Shown here piece after piece: positions 6,567 through 15,377 of a DNA stretch of 64,000 nt. Within the stretch, counting starts at the first letter, position 1; every line of letters begins with the position of its first letter. The stretch is taken from positions 300,017 to 364,016 of the forward strand of contig NZ_BDCJ01000012.1 of the NCBI RefSeq assembly GCF_001613445.1. Direction: 5' to 3'. The DNA is from Nocardia grenadensis NBRC 108939 (lineage in GTDB: Bacteria > Actinomycetota > Actinomycetes > Mycobacteriales > Mycobacteriaceae). The notes beneath the pieces are model-generated. The model was not told the DNA's origin. It searched no databases and saw nothing but the letters and a program-made list of their open reading frames with translations. The position numbers and the translations under genes are program-made.

Positions 6567-9158
6567 GTGTGCCGCATGATCGAGGGCGTGACCGACCTAC
6601 CCGAACCGACCGTCCCGACCCCCGTGCCGACCCCGTCCGCCATGCGCCGGGCGCTGCGCCGGGCACGTGACGGGGTCACGCTGAACGTCGACGAGGCCAC
6701 GGTGCTGCTGCACGCGCGCGGTGACGATCTCGCGGATCTGTGCCGCAGTGCGGCCCGGGTGCGTGACGCCGGGCTGGCCTCGGCCGGGCGGCCCGCCACG
6801 ATCACCTATTCGCGCAATGTCTTCATTCCGCTGACCCATCTGTGCCGCGATACCTGTCACTACTGCACTTTTGTGACAGTGCCGGGCAAGCTGCGGGCAC
6901 AGGGGCGCGGGATGTTCCTCGAACCCGACGAGGTGCTCGATATCGCGCGCCGGGGTGCCGAACTGGGCTGTAAGGAAGCGCTGTTCACCCTCGGCGACCG
7001 ACCCGAGGCCCGCTGGCCCGAGGCCGCGCAGTGGCTGGACGAACGCGGCTACGATTCCACCCTCGACTATCTGCGCGCGGTATCGATCCTGGTGCTCGAG
7101 GAGACCGGGCTGCTGCCGCATCTCAACCCCGGCGTCATGTCGTGGGAGGAGATCTCGCGACTGAAACCGGTGGCGCAGTCGATGGGCATGATGCTCGAGA
7201 CCACCGCGACCCGGCTGTTCACCGAGAAGGGCAACTGCCACTACGGCAGCCCCGACAAGGACCCCGCGGTACGGCTGCGCGCCATCACCGACGCGGGCCG
7301 GCTCTCGGTGCCCTACACCACCGGGGTGCTGGTGGGTATCGGCGAGAACATGGCCGAGCGGGCCGATACGATCGTCGCGATCCGCAAGCAGCACAAGGCG
7401 TTCGGTCATATCCAGGAAGTGATTGTGCAGAACTTCCGGGCCAAGGGCGACACCGCCATGCGGCACGCGCCCGATGCGGACTTCACCGAGTTCCTGGCCA
7501 CCATCGCGGTCACCCGCCTGCTGCTCGGGCCCGATGTCTCGGTGCAGGCGCCGCCGAACCTGGTGTCCGCCGAGGAATGCCGTGCCCTGCTGGAAGCCGG
7601 GATCGACGACTGGGGCGGCGTCTCGCCGGTGACCCCCGACCATGTGAATCCCGAGCGGCCCTGGCCCAACTTGGACACGCTGGCCGAGATCACCGCGGCC
7701 GCCGGTTTCGAACTGGTGGAACGTACATCGGCGCATCCGAAATACGTGCGTGCGGGTAATCCGTGGATCGATCCGCGGATCGGCGCGCATGTCGCGGCCC
7801 TGACCGATACCGAGACCGGGCTGGCGAAGGCCGGCGCGCTCCCGGTGGGCCTGCCCTGGCAGGAGCCCGACGAGACCTGGGAGTCGGCGGGTCGTACCGA
7901 TCTGAACACCGAGATCGATACCGCCGGGCGCAATACCGATACCCGCAGCGATATCGACAATGCGTTCGGCGACTGGGACACCATCCGCGAACAGGTCCGC
8001 GATCTCGCCGCCGCGCCCCAGCGGCTGGACGCCGATGTACTGGACGCGCTGCGTGCCGCGGAACGTGATCCGGCCGGCCTGACCGATGCGCAGTATCTGG
8101 CGCTGGCCACCGCCGACGGACCCGATCTGGAAGCCGTCGCGGGTCTCGCGGATCGGCTGCGCCGCGATGTCTGCGGCGACGATGTCACCTATGTGGTGAA
8201 CCGCAATATCAACTTCACCAATATCTGCTACACGGGCTGCCGGTTCTGTGCGTTCGCACAGCGCAAGGGGGACGCCGACGCCTTCACGCTCAGCACCGAC
8301 GAGGTCGCCGACCGGGCCTGGGAGGCCTATGTCGACGGTGCGACCGAGGTCTGCATGCAGGGCGGGATCGACCCCGATCTGCCCGTCACCGGCTATGCCG
8401 ATCTGGTGCGCGCGGTGAAGGCACGGGTGCCGTCCATACACGTCCACGCCTTCAGCCCGATGGAGATCGTGAACGGTGCCTCCCGCGGTGGGGAAAGCGT
8501 CCGCGATTGGCTGACCGCGCTGCGCGAAGCCGGGCTGGGCACCATCCCCGGTACCGCCGCCGAGATCCTCGACGACGAGGTTCGGTGGGTGCTCACCAAG
8601 GGTAAATTGCCCGCCTCGGCCTGGATCGATGTGGTCACCACCGCCCATCAGGTCGGGATCCGGTCGAGTTCGACCATGATGTACGGGCACGTCGACAACC
8701 CCAGCCATTGGGTCGGGCACCTGCGGGTGTTGCGCGGTATCCAGGACGAGACCGGCGGTTTCACCGAATTCGTCCTGCTTCCGTTCGTGCACCAGAGCGC
8801 CCCGCTCTACCTGGCCGGCGCCTCCCGCCCGGGCCCCACCAACCGCGACAACCGCGCCGCGCACGCCCTGGCCCGGATCATGCTGCACGGCCGGATCGAC
8901 AATATCCAGACCAGCTGGGTAAAACTCGGCACCACGGGCACCCGGATGATGTTGCGCAGCGGTGCCAACGACCTCGGCGGTACCCTCATGGAGGAGACCA
9001 TCTCCCGGATGGCGGGTTCGCAGCACGGGTCGGCGAGAACGGTAGCCGAACTCACCGAGATCGCCGAGGGTATCGGACGGCCGGTCCGGGAACGCACCAC
9101 CACCTACGGTGTTCCACCCGAGCGGAGTGCGGCTGTCCCCGGCCTGGAACTCGTCTAG
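6567..9158 (+). CDS. fbiC: FO synthase (bifunctional CofG/CofH), F420 biosynthesis
   Basis: Builds 7,8-didemethyl-8-hydroxy-5-deazariboflavin (FO), the chromophore of coenzyme F420, from tyrosine and a ribityl-aminouracil. It is a fusion of two radical-SAM enzymes. The CofG-like N-half has CRDTCHYC (Cys93, 97, 100). The CofH-like C-half has CYTGCRFC (about residues 554-561). The 863-residue length and long identical-looking stretches match mycobacterial FbiC. The start is ambiguous: GTG 6567, ATG 6576 or GTG 6588. I chose 6567 because GGGAGGAGA (6547-6555) lies 11 nt upstream. A user of the product may be the F420-type oxidoreductase at 17996. Confidence 0.96.
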   Translation: MCRMIEGVTDLPEPTVPTPVPTPSAMRRALRRARDGVTLNVDEATVLLHARGDDLADLCRSAARVRDAGLASAGRPATITYSRNVFIPLTHLCRDTCHYCTFVTVPGKLRAQGRGMFLEPDEVLDIARRGAELGCKEALFTLGDRPEARWPEAAQWLDERGYDSTLDYLRAVSILVLEETGLLPHLNPGVMSWEEISRLKPVAQSMGMMLETTATRLFTEKGNCHYGSPDKDPAVRLRAITDAGRLSVPYTTGVLVGIGENMAERADTIVAIRKQHKAFGHIQEVIVQNFRAKGDTAMRHAPDADFTEFLATIAVTRLLLGPDVSVQAPPNLVSAEECRALLEAGIDDWGGVSPVTPDHVNPERPWPNLDTLAEITAAAGFELVERTSAHPKYVRAGNPWIDPRIGAHVAALTDTETGLAKAGALPVGLPWQEPDETWESAGRTDLNTEIDTAGRNTDTRSDIDNAFGDWDTIREQVRDLAAAPQRLDADVLDALRAAERDPAGLTDAQYLALATADGPDLEAVAGLADRLRRDVCGDDVTYVVNRNINFTNICYTGCRFCAFAQRKGDADAFTLSTDEVADRAWEAYVDGATEVCMQGGIDPDLPVTGYADLVRAVKARVPSIHVHAFSPMEIVNGASRGGESVRDWLTALREAGLGTIPGTAAEILDDEVRWVLTKGKLPASAWIDVVTTAHQVGIRSSSTMMYGHVDNPSHWVGHLRVLRGIQDETGGFTEFVLLPFVHQSAPLYLAGASRPGPTNRDNRAAHALARIMLHGRIDNIQTSWVKLGTTGTRMMLRSGANDLGGTLMEETISRMAGSQHGSARTVAELTEIAEGIGRPVRERTTTYGVPPERSAAVPGLELV

Positions 9159-9348
9159 GTGCGTGGCCTTCGATTGAAGGCGCGCAGCGGCCGAGGCAGT
9201 AATGGAGTACCGGGGCACGAAGCTCCGACCAGGCGACAACCCGGCCGGCATCGAATATTAGGGCAGGCTCACCGGGCGTAGCCTGTGGGGCGGCAGGGAT
9301 ACTTTGTGCGGGCGCAGTTACCCGGAGAAGGAAGACTTAGGAGCGGGA

Positions 9349-9672
9349 GTGACGTACATCATCGCCGAACCGTGCGTTGACGTGAAGGACAAGGCATGCA
9401 TCGAGGAATGCCCTGTGGACTGCATCTACGAGGGCGGTCGCATGCTCTACATCCATCCCGACGAATGCGTTGACTGTGGCGCCTGCGAGCCGGTCTGCCC
9501 GGTGGAGGCGATCTTCTACGAGGACGACACGCCCGATCAGTGGAGCGGATACGTCAACGCCAACGTCGACTTCTTCGACGAGCTGGGCTCGCCGGGCGGT
9601 GCCACCAAGCTGGGCAAGGTCGATTCCGATCCGGCGTTCATCAAAGAGCTGCCCCCGATGGCGGGCGAGTAG
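9349..9672 (+). CDS. fdxA: 7Fe ferredoxin (3Fe-4S/4Fe-4S)
   Basis: A 107-residue soluble electron carrier of the actinobacterial FdxA/FdxC type. The first cluster region is CVDVKDKAC...CPVDC and the second is CVDCGACEPVCP, as expected for one [3Fe-4S] and one [4Fe-4S] cluster. An acidic C-terminal extension follows, typical of the family. The GTG start at 9349 has AGGAG at 9339-9343. The gene ends 12 nt before dapC, as in M. tuberculosis (fdxC-Rv1178), so the two are probably co-transcribed. Confidence 0.95.
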   Translation: MTYIIAEPCVDVKDKACIEECPVDCIYEGGRMLYIHPDECVDCGACEPVCPVEAIFYEDDTPDQWSGYVNANVDFFDELGSPGGATKLGKVDSDPAFIKELPPMAGE

Positions 9673-9684
9673 AGCATTCGCACG

Positions 9685-10803
9685 ATGAGCACCGAGGTAA
9701 CCGAACGTCGCCGGGTGAGTGCGGCCCTGCCCGATTTCCCCTGGGACACCATCGCCGAGGTGAAGGCGCGGGCGGCCGCCCATCCGGGCGGACTCGTCGA
9801 TCTGTCGGTGGGTACGCCGGTCGATCCGGTCGATCCGCTGATCCGCGCGGCATTGAGTTCGGTCGCCGCGGTGCCCGGCTACCCGACCACGCACGGCACG
9901 CCGGAGTTGCGTGCCGCGGCGGTGGCCGCGCTGACCCGGCGTTTCGGTATCACCGGGGTGCCCGAGGCGGCGGTGCTGCCGGTGATCGGCACCAAGGAGC
10001 TGATCGCGGGGTTGCCGCGGCTGCTCGGGCTGGGGCCCGCGGACCTGGTGGTGATCCCCGAGGTCGCCTATCCGACGTACGAGGTGGGCGGACTGCTCGC
10101 CGGGACGCGGATCCTGCGCGCCGACGGACTCACCCGGCTGGGCCCGGAGACTCCGGCGCTCATTTATCTCAACTCCCCGTCCAACCCGACCGGCAAGGTG
10201 CTGGGTGTGGAGCATCTGCGGAAGGTGGTGGCCTTCGCTCGGGAGCGCGGCGTGGTCGTCGCCTCCGATGAGTGCTACCTGGGGCTGGCCTGGGAGGAAC
10301 CGGCCGTCTCGATTCTGGACCCGCGGGTCTGCGACGGCGACCACACCGGTCTGCTGGCGGTGCATTCACTGTCGAAGACGTCGAATCTGGCGAGTTACCG
10401 GGCCGGATTCGTGGCCGGCGATCCGGAGTTGGTGGCCGAGTTGCTGGAGGTGCGCAAGCATTCCGGCATGATGGTGCCCTTCCCGATCCAGGCGGCGATG
10501 GCGGCGGCGCTGGACGATGACACGCACGAATCGGTGCAGCGGGAGCGGTATCGGGCTCGCCGCGAGATCCTGCGGCCGGCGCTGCTGGAGGCCGGTTTCC
10601 GGATCGACCATTCCGAGGCCGGGCTGTATCTGTGGTCGACTCGCGGTGAACCGTGCCGGACCACGCTCGAGTGGCTGGCCGAGCGCGGCATCCTGGCGGC
10701 TCCGGGCGAGTTCTACGGTCCCGCGGGCGCCAAGCACGTGCGTATCGCATTGACCGCGACCGACGAGCGGATCGAAACGGCCGCACAGCGGCTGCGCGGC
10801 TGA
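9685..10803 (+). CDS. dapC: N-succinyldiaminopimelate aminotransferase
   Basis: A 372-residue fold-type I PLP enzyme that transaminates N-succinyl-2-amino-6-ketopimelate on the way to meso-diaminopimelate and lysine. The PLP lysine lies in the SLSKTSN motif. NSPSNPTGKVLG and ASDECYLGLAWEE are typical class I/II aminotransferase segments. dapD and dapE, which act before and after it, lie 8-10 kb downstream. It follows fdxA closely; whether the ferredoxin has any link to the reaction is unknown. Confidence 0.9.
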   Translation: MSTEVTERRRVSAALPDFPWDTIAEVKARAAAHPGGLVDLSVGTPVDPVDPLIRAALSSVAAVPGYPTTHGTPELRAAAVAALTRRFGITGVPEAAVLPVIGTKELIAGLPRLLGLGPADLVVIPEVAYPTYEVGGLLAGTRILRADGLTRLGPETPALIYLNSPSNPTGKVLGVEHLRKVVAFARERGVVVASDECYLGLAWEEPAVSILDPRVCDGDHTGLLAVHSLSKTSNLASYRAGFVAGDPELVAELLEVRKHSGMMVPFPIQAAMAAALDDDTHESVQRERYRARREILRPALLEAGFRIDHSEAGLYLWSTRGEPCRTTLEWLAERGILAAPGEFYGPAGAKHVRIALTATDERIETAAQRLRG

Positions 10804-10891
10804 TCGCACACGGCCGCCGCTGTGCGGCAGTGTGGTAACGACTCCGCGGACATTCGCGCGTCGGGGCCGGGCAGGGCCGGGCGGGCGGCGC

Positions 10892-10897
10892 TAGCCT
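10892..10897 (+). promoter_or_regulatory. -10 box (TAGCCT) of pruA, leaderless start
   Basis: TAGCCT is separated by 5 nt from the pruA ATG at 10903, with no Shine-Dalgarno sequence. Confidence 0.55.
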
Positions 10898-10902
10898 GGG
10901 GT

Positions 10903-12540
10903 ATGGACGCTGTCACAGTTGTCCCAACCCCCGGTAACGAGCCGGTGCACACGTACGCGCCCGGGAGCCCCGAGCGGGAACGGTTGCTCGGCAGGCTCGC
11001 CGATATCTCCGCCGGCACCACCGAGATCCCCCTGGTCATCGGTGGTAAGCATGGTCCGGGGAGCGGTGCGCGACGGGAAATCGTCGCGCCGCATCGACAC
11101 CGGCAGGTACTCGGGACCTATACCGACACCACACACACCGAAGCCGCGGCGGCGATCGATGCCGCTCTCGCGGCCGCCGCGGATTGGCGCGCGCTGCCGT
11201 TCGATGAACGCGCCGCGGTGCTGTTGCGGGCCGCGGACCTGCTGGCCGGGCCGTGGCGGGAAACTCTCGCCGCGGCGACCATGCTGGGCCAGTCGAAATC
11301 GGTGGCGCAGGCCGAGATCGACGCACCGTGCGAGCTGGTCGACTTCTGGCGGTTCAATGTCGCCTTCGCTCGGCGCATTCTCGCCGAGCAGCCGCAGTCG
11401 AGCGCGGGGGTGTGGAACCGGCTCGACTACCGGCCGCTGGAAGGGTTCGTCTACGCGATCACCCCGTTCAATTTCACCGCGATCGCCGGCAATCTGCCGA
11501 CCGCGCCCGCGCTTATGGGCAATACGGTGGTGTGGAAACCTTCGCCCACCCAGACGCTGGCCGCCTACTACACGATGAAGCTGCTCGAGGCGGCCGGACT
11601 GCCGCCCGGAGTCATCAATATGGTGACCGGTGACGGGAGGGACCTCTCCGAGGTCGCTTTGGCCGACCCGCGCCTGGCCGGTATCCATTTCACCGGGTCG
11701 GGCGCCACCTTCCGCTATCTGTGGAGCCAGGTGGGCGCCAGTATCGGTCGCTACCAAAGTTATCCGCGGATCGTGGGGGAGACCGGGGGCAAGGATTTCA
11801 TCGTCGCGCATCCGTCGGCGGATCCTGCCGCATTGCGGACGGCGCTGATCCGCGGCGCCTACGAATACCAGGGCCAGAAATGTTCGGCCGCGTCGCGTGC
11901 TTATCTGCCGCGCTCGCTGTGGCGGGAGATGGGCGACGATTTCCTCGGTATCGCCGAGGGCCTGAGCTACGGCGATATCGCGGATCTGTCGAACTTCGGT
12001 GGCGCGGTGATCGACCGGCGGGCCTACGACAAGAGCGTGCGGGCGATCGAGCGGGCCCGGTTCGCCGGGGTGGACGTGCCGGTGGGGGGCACCTACGACG
12101 ACAGCGAGGGCTGGTTCGTCCGGCCGACCGTGCTGCTCGCCGACGATCCGCGCGACGAATCGTTCGCCACCGAATACTTCGGCCCGATCCTGTCGGTGTT
12201 CGTGTACGACGATTCCCAGCCCGACGCCTATCGAACGATCTTGGCCGAGGTGGAGTCCACCGGCCCGTACGCCTTGACCGGTGCGGTCTTCGCGCGGGAC
12301 CGGCACGCCGTGGAGGAGGCCGCGCAGCTCCTGCGGTTCGCGGCCGGCAACTTCTACGTCAACGACAAACCCACCGGCGCGGTTGTGGGGCAGCAGCCAT
12401 TCGGCGGGGCACGTGCGTCGGGAACCGACGACAAGGCGGGATCCCCGCTGAACCTGCTGCGCTGGGTGGCCCCGCGCACCCTGAAGGAAACCTTCGTCCC
12501 GCATACCGACCACCGCTATCCCCATATGGAGCAGGGATGA
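10903..12540 (+). CDS. pruA: L-glutamate gamma-semialdehyde (P5C) dehydrogenase
   Basis: Oxidises glutamate gamma-semialdehyde, in equilibrium with pyrroline-5-carboxylate, to glutamate using NAD: the second step of proline breakdown. The 545-residue aldehyde dehydrogenase shows ITPFNFTAI, the FTGSGATFRYLW nucleotide-binding turn, the ETGGKD glutamate motif and the catalytic Cys in GQKCSAASR. The C-terminus AVVGQQPFGGARASGTDDKAG matches PruA/RocA. putA follows 55 nt downstream, as in M. tuberculosis (Rv1187-Rv1188). The ATG at 10903 is favoured by the adjacent -10 box. Confidence 0.95.
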   Translation: MDAVTVVPTPGNEPVHTYAPGSPERERLLGRLADISAGTTEIPLVIGGKHGPGSGARREIVAPHRHRQVLGTYTDTTHTEAAAAIDAALAAAADWRALPFDERAAVLLRAADLLAGPWRETLAAATMLGQSKSVAQAEIDAPCELVDFWRFNVAFARRILAEQPQSSAGVWNRLDYRPLEGFVYAITPFNFTAIAGNLPTAPALMGNTVVWKPSPTQTLAAYYTMKLLEAAGLPPGVINMVTGDGRDLSEVALADPRLAGIHFTGSGATFRYLWSQVGASIGRYQSYPRIVGETGGKDFIVAHPSADPAALRTALIRGAYEYQGQKCSAASRAYLPRSLWREMGDDFLGIAEGLSYGDIADLSNFGGAVIDRRAYDKSVRAIERARFAGVDVPVGGTYDDSEGWFVRPTVLLADDPRDESFATEYFGPILSVFVYDDSQPDAYRTILAEVESTGPYALTGAVFARDRHAVEEAAQLLRFAAGNFYVNDKPTGAVVGQQPFGGARASGTDDKAGSPLNLLRWVAPRTLKETFVPHTDHRYPHMEQG

Positions 12541-12595
12541 GCGGGGCCCGCCCTGCCGTGCGCCCGGACCCGCCCCATCCCGGCGGAGATTTCCG

Positions 12596-13546
12596 GTGAA
12601 TCCGCTGCGTCCGGCGATTCTCGCCGCCGCCGGGTCGGACCGGGTGAAACGCGCCCTCACCACGAGCCCGGCCACCGCGGCGACGGTCCAGCGCTTCGTA
12701 CCCGGGGAAGCCCGGTCGGATCTGATCGCCGCGGTCCGCGCACTACTGATGAGTGGGCGGGCGGTGAGTGTGGATTACCTGGGCGAGAACACCACCGATC
12801 GCGCGCAGGCCGACGCGGCGGTCGCCGAGTATCTCGCCTTGATCAACGATCTCGCTGCCCTGCCCACCACCGAGGTACCCGCCGGCGCCGCACCGCTGGA
12901 GGTGTCGGTCAAACTGTCCGCGCTCGGGCAGGCGTTGGGCGCCGACGGCCCGGCGATCGCCACCGAGAACCTGCGCACCGTGTGCACCAAAGCGGCGGAG
13001 GCCGGGGTATGGGTGACGGTGGACGCCGAGGACCACACCACCACTGCCGCCACCCTCGCCACCACCGGGCAGGTCCGCCCGGACTTTCCCTGGCTGGGGA
13101 CGGTGATCCAGGCCTATCTGTACCGCAGCGAGGACGATTGCCGCGATCTCGCCGACGCGGGCGCCCGGGTGCGCCTGTGCAAGGGCGCCTACCGGGAACC
13201 GGAAACCGTCGCCTACCAGAGACAGGTCGATGTGGACCGCGCGTATCTGCGCTGCCTGCGGGTCCTCATGCGTGGCGCGGGCCGCCCCCTGGTGGCCTCC
13301 CACGACCCGGTGGTCCTCGCGGCGGCTGCCGACCTCGCGACGATCACCGACCGCCGCCCCGGCCGGCTGGAATACCAGATGCTGTACGGCATCCGCACCG
13401 ACGAGCAGCTGCATCTCGCCGATCGTGGAGATTTCGTCCGGGTTTACGTGCCCTATGGTCACCAGTGGTACGGATACCTCATGCGCCGGCTCGCGGAACG
13501 GCCCGCCAACCTGACATTCTTCCTCCGCGCCCTCGCCGGGCGGTGA
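12596..13546 (+). CDS. putA: proline dehydrogenase (monofunctional)
   Basis: FAD-dependent oxidation of proline to pyrroline-5-carboxylate, the first step of the pathway completed by upstream pruA. The 316-residue protein has the monofunctional actinobacterial length. Typical PRODH segments are visible: VSVKLSALG, VDAEDHTTT, VIQAYLYRSEDD, RLCKGAYREPE and RVYVPYGHQWYGYLMRRLAERPAN near the C-terminus. The GTG start at 12596 has GGAG at 12584-12587. The gene ends just before the dispersed repeat at 13550. Confidence 0.92.
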   Translation: MNPLRPAILAAAGSDRVKRALTTSPATAATVQRFVPGEARSDLIAAVRALLMSGRAVSVDYLGENTTDRAQADAAVAEYLALINDLAALPTTEVPAGAAPLEVSVKLSALGQALGADGPAIATENLRTVCTKAAEAGVWVTVDAEDHTTTAATLATTGQVRPDFPWLGTVIQAYLYRSEDDCRDLADAGARVRLCKGAYREPETVAYQRQVDVDRAYLRCLRVLMRGAGRPLVASHDPVVLAAAADLATITDRRPGRLEYQMLYGIRTDEQLHLADRGDFVRVYVPYGHQWYGYLMRRLAERPANLTFFLRALAGR

Positions 13547-13549
13547 GGC

Positions 13550-13700
13550 ACCTTCTGTCTACTTCTGATGGCCTGCCTCAGTGGTCGGGGCCCGCCCCCG
13601 GTTCTGGAGCGACAGAGCGAAGGAGCGCAGCGACTGAGCGGCGGAGTGCGGGGTCACAGGGCTCCGACCCGCGCGCCGGAGGCGCGCCGATAAACACAGC
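13550..13700 (+). repeat. ~155-bp dispersed repeat, copy 2, between convergent genes
   Basis: Second copy of the repeat at 6336-6492, with the same block order. It ends in hairpin GCGCGCC (13671-13677)/GGCGCGC (13681-13687) and ATAAACACAGC. It fills the gap between the 3' ends of putA and the DUF2236 gene, where the hairpin may act as a terminator. Confidence 0.8.
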
Positions 13701-14567
13701 TCAGACGAGAGGTTTGCCTTTGCGGATGCGGCGGCGCATATCCCACAGGTAGTAGTTCATCGGGAATTGGCGTAGGACGCGGGGCTGGATCTTCAGGCCC
13801 AGGCCGATGAGCCGCATGGTGCGGTCGAACCAGCGCTGGTTGCCTTCGGTCCAGGTGAGATGCATTTTCTCGCGGATCTGCGGTGGCAGGCAGCCGGTGA
13901 CGACGAAACGGTGGAAGCGTGCCGACACCCACTGGATCGGCGGTGCCACCATTTTCAGGTCGATGAGGTCGTTGAAGTAGGCGCGCGTGGTGTCGTCGAT
14001 CTCGAGGGCGTCGAGGTTCTCTTCCCAGAACTGCCAGAACGCGGCGCGGTCGGCGGGCCACATCTCCGGTCGGACCTGCAGAGTGGTGCCGAGCCGGATG
14101 CTGTGGGCGTAGAAGGTGTCGGCGGTCGCCTCGTCCATCGGGCCCTGGACCTTCTCCAGGAGGTCGACGAAACCGAAGTACAGGCAGGCGGCGACCCACA
14201 GCTGGAGTTTCGGATCGAAGGCGTTGTACTTCACCGGGCTGGTGGGTTTGGTGCGGATGTGGCGATGGGAGGTGTTGACCGCGAGCCGGTAGGCGTTGCG
14301 TTCTTCGTCGGTGCCCAGCATGGCGACGGCGAGATAGGTGAGGGTGGTGCGGAGCCGTTTGAAGGGATGCTCCATAACGTTGCCGCTCTTGACGTCGCTT
14401 TCCATCACCCCGTAGGCGACCGGCCGCAGACCCAGTTGCATGATGACGTTCGCGGTGCCGCCCAGGAACGCGGTGACTCCGATGATGTGATCGTTCATAT
14501 CGAAGTCGGGTGCGTACAGCCGCTGGGGTTGAGGATCGTTCATCGGAGCGGGCCGGGGCGCGGTCAT
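13701..14567 (-). CDS. DUF2236 / MpaB-type oxygenase-like protein (paralogue 1)
   Basis: A 288-residue DUF2236 protein, the family that includes fungal MpaB oxygenase and is related to the haem enzyme latex-clearing protein. The conserved core is visible: RLRTTLTYLAVAMLG, then NTSHRHI and YNAFDPKLQLWVAACLYFG. The R-x3-T and the following His recall the haem-pocket residues of Lcp, so haem binding is plausible but unproven. The substrate is unknown. The ATG at 14567 has GAGG 6 nt upstream. A second paralogue lies 800 bp away with a TetR gene between them. Confidence 0.82.
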   Translation of the reverse strand: MTAPRPAPMNDPQPQRLYAPDFDMNDHIIGVTAFLGGTANVIMQLGLRPVAYGVMESDVKSGNVMEHPFKRLRTTLTYLAVAMLGTDEERNAYRLAVNTSHRHIRTKPTSPVKYNAFDPKLQLWVAACLYFGFVDLLEKVQGPMDEATADTFYAHSIRLGTTLQVRPEMWPADRAAFWQFWEENLDALEIDDTTRAYFNDLIDLKMVAPPIQWVSARFHRFVVTGCLPPQIREKMHLTWTEGNQRWFDRTMRLIGLGLKIQPRVLRQFPMNYYLWDMRRRIRKGKPLV

Positions 14568-14583
14568 CGGTGACCTCTTTCGT

Positions 14584-14612
14584 ATGAGAAGATTATATGA
14601 TAACCATCTCAT
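14584..14612. promoter_or_regulatory. 29-bp palindromic operator with embedded TATAAT
   Basis: ATGAGA (14584-14589) pairs with TCTCAT (14607-14612), and the nested TTAT (14593-14596)/ATAA (14600-14603) share the same centre at 14598. The minus strand carries TATAAT (complement of 14592-14597) as the DUF2236 promoter -10. A TetR-type repressor bound here would block that promoter. Confidence 0.7.
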
Positions 14613-14694
14613 TCTCTCGATGTTGCGTCAACCGACCCCGCAATTGTGCGATGCTTACCGTGTCATTGCATCGCCGAGCGCGAAAGGTGCCGAG

Positions 14695-15339
14695 ATGGGC
14701 GCGCTGGCTCAACTGTTGCCTCTGGTGCGAACACCGCGCCGAGATCAAGATCAATCGGTGCTGTCCGCGGCATTGCAGGCTTTTCTCGACTTCGGGATCA
14801 AGCGCACGAGCATGGTCGAGGTCGCCCGGCGCGGCGGCCTCTCGCTGGCCACACTGTACCGGCGGTTCTCCAGTAAATCGGACTTGATTCAGGCGGTCGG
14901 ATTGGCGCAGACCCGCGATTTCATCGAGGGTGTCGATGCCGCGGTCCAGCAGCAGATCGAGCGCGACGCCGGCGCCGAGGATCAGATCGTGGAACTGTTC
15001 GTCGCGTTCCTGGCCGGCCTGCGCGGTAACGAGCTGCTGGATCGGCTGCTGAACACCGAACCGGAGATCGTGCTGCCTTACCTGACCACCCGGGGCGCCC
15101 CGGTGATCGAATTGGGCCGCGATTACGTCGCCGAATTCATCACCCGTCTGCAGGGTGAAGGAAAACTGCCGGAATACGATCCGCTGCCGCTGGCCGAAAT
15201 GATCGCCCGGACGGCGCTGTCGCTGGCGCTGACGCCGCAAACGGTTATCCCGCTGGACGACGATATCGCGGTGCGCAGATATGCGCGTGATCATGTGGCG
15301 GTCTCGTTCCGGGTGCCGGGCCAGGTCGCCGGATCCTGA
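14695..15339 (+). CDS. TetR-family regulator between two DUF2236 genes
   Basis: A 214-residue regulator. The N-terminal HTH spans about residues 20-65 (AALQAFLDFGIKRTSMVEVARRGGLSLATLYRRFSSKSDLIQAV), and the rest is a helical ligand domain. It is divergent from the first DUF2236 gene and convergent with the second. Palindromes sharing a GAGAAG half-site sit in front of both, so it probably controls both. The ATG at 14695 follows GAAAGGTG. A longer frame opens at 14584 but would place the operator inside the gene. Confidence 0.85.
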   Translation: MGALAQLLPLVRTPRRDQDQSVLSAALQAFLDFGIKRTSMVEVARRGGLSLATLYRRFSSKSDLIQAVGLAQTRDFIEGVDAAVQQQIERDAGAEDQIVELFVAFLAGLRGNELLDRLLNTEPEIVLPYLTTRGAPVIELGRDYVAEFITRLQGEGKLPEYDPLPLAEMIARTALSLALTPQTVIPLDDDIAVRRYARDHVAVSFRVPGQVAGS

Positions 15340-15377
15340 AATTCGAACAGGCTCGTTTTCAAATCCGCGCATTCGAA

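Noticed and set aside
6597..9251. Very long open frame on the minus strand opposite fbiC
   Set aside because: It is a shadow of the GC-rich fbiC codons. Its product is low-complexity Gly/Arg/Asp-rich with no domain, while the plus strand encodes an unmistakable FO synthase.
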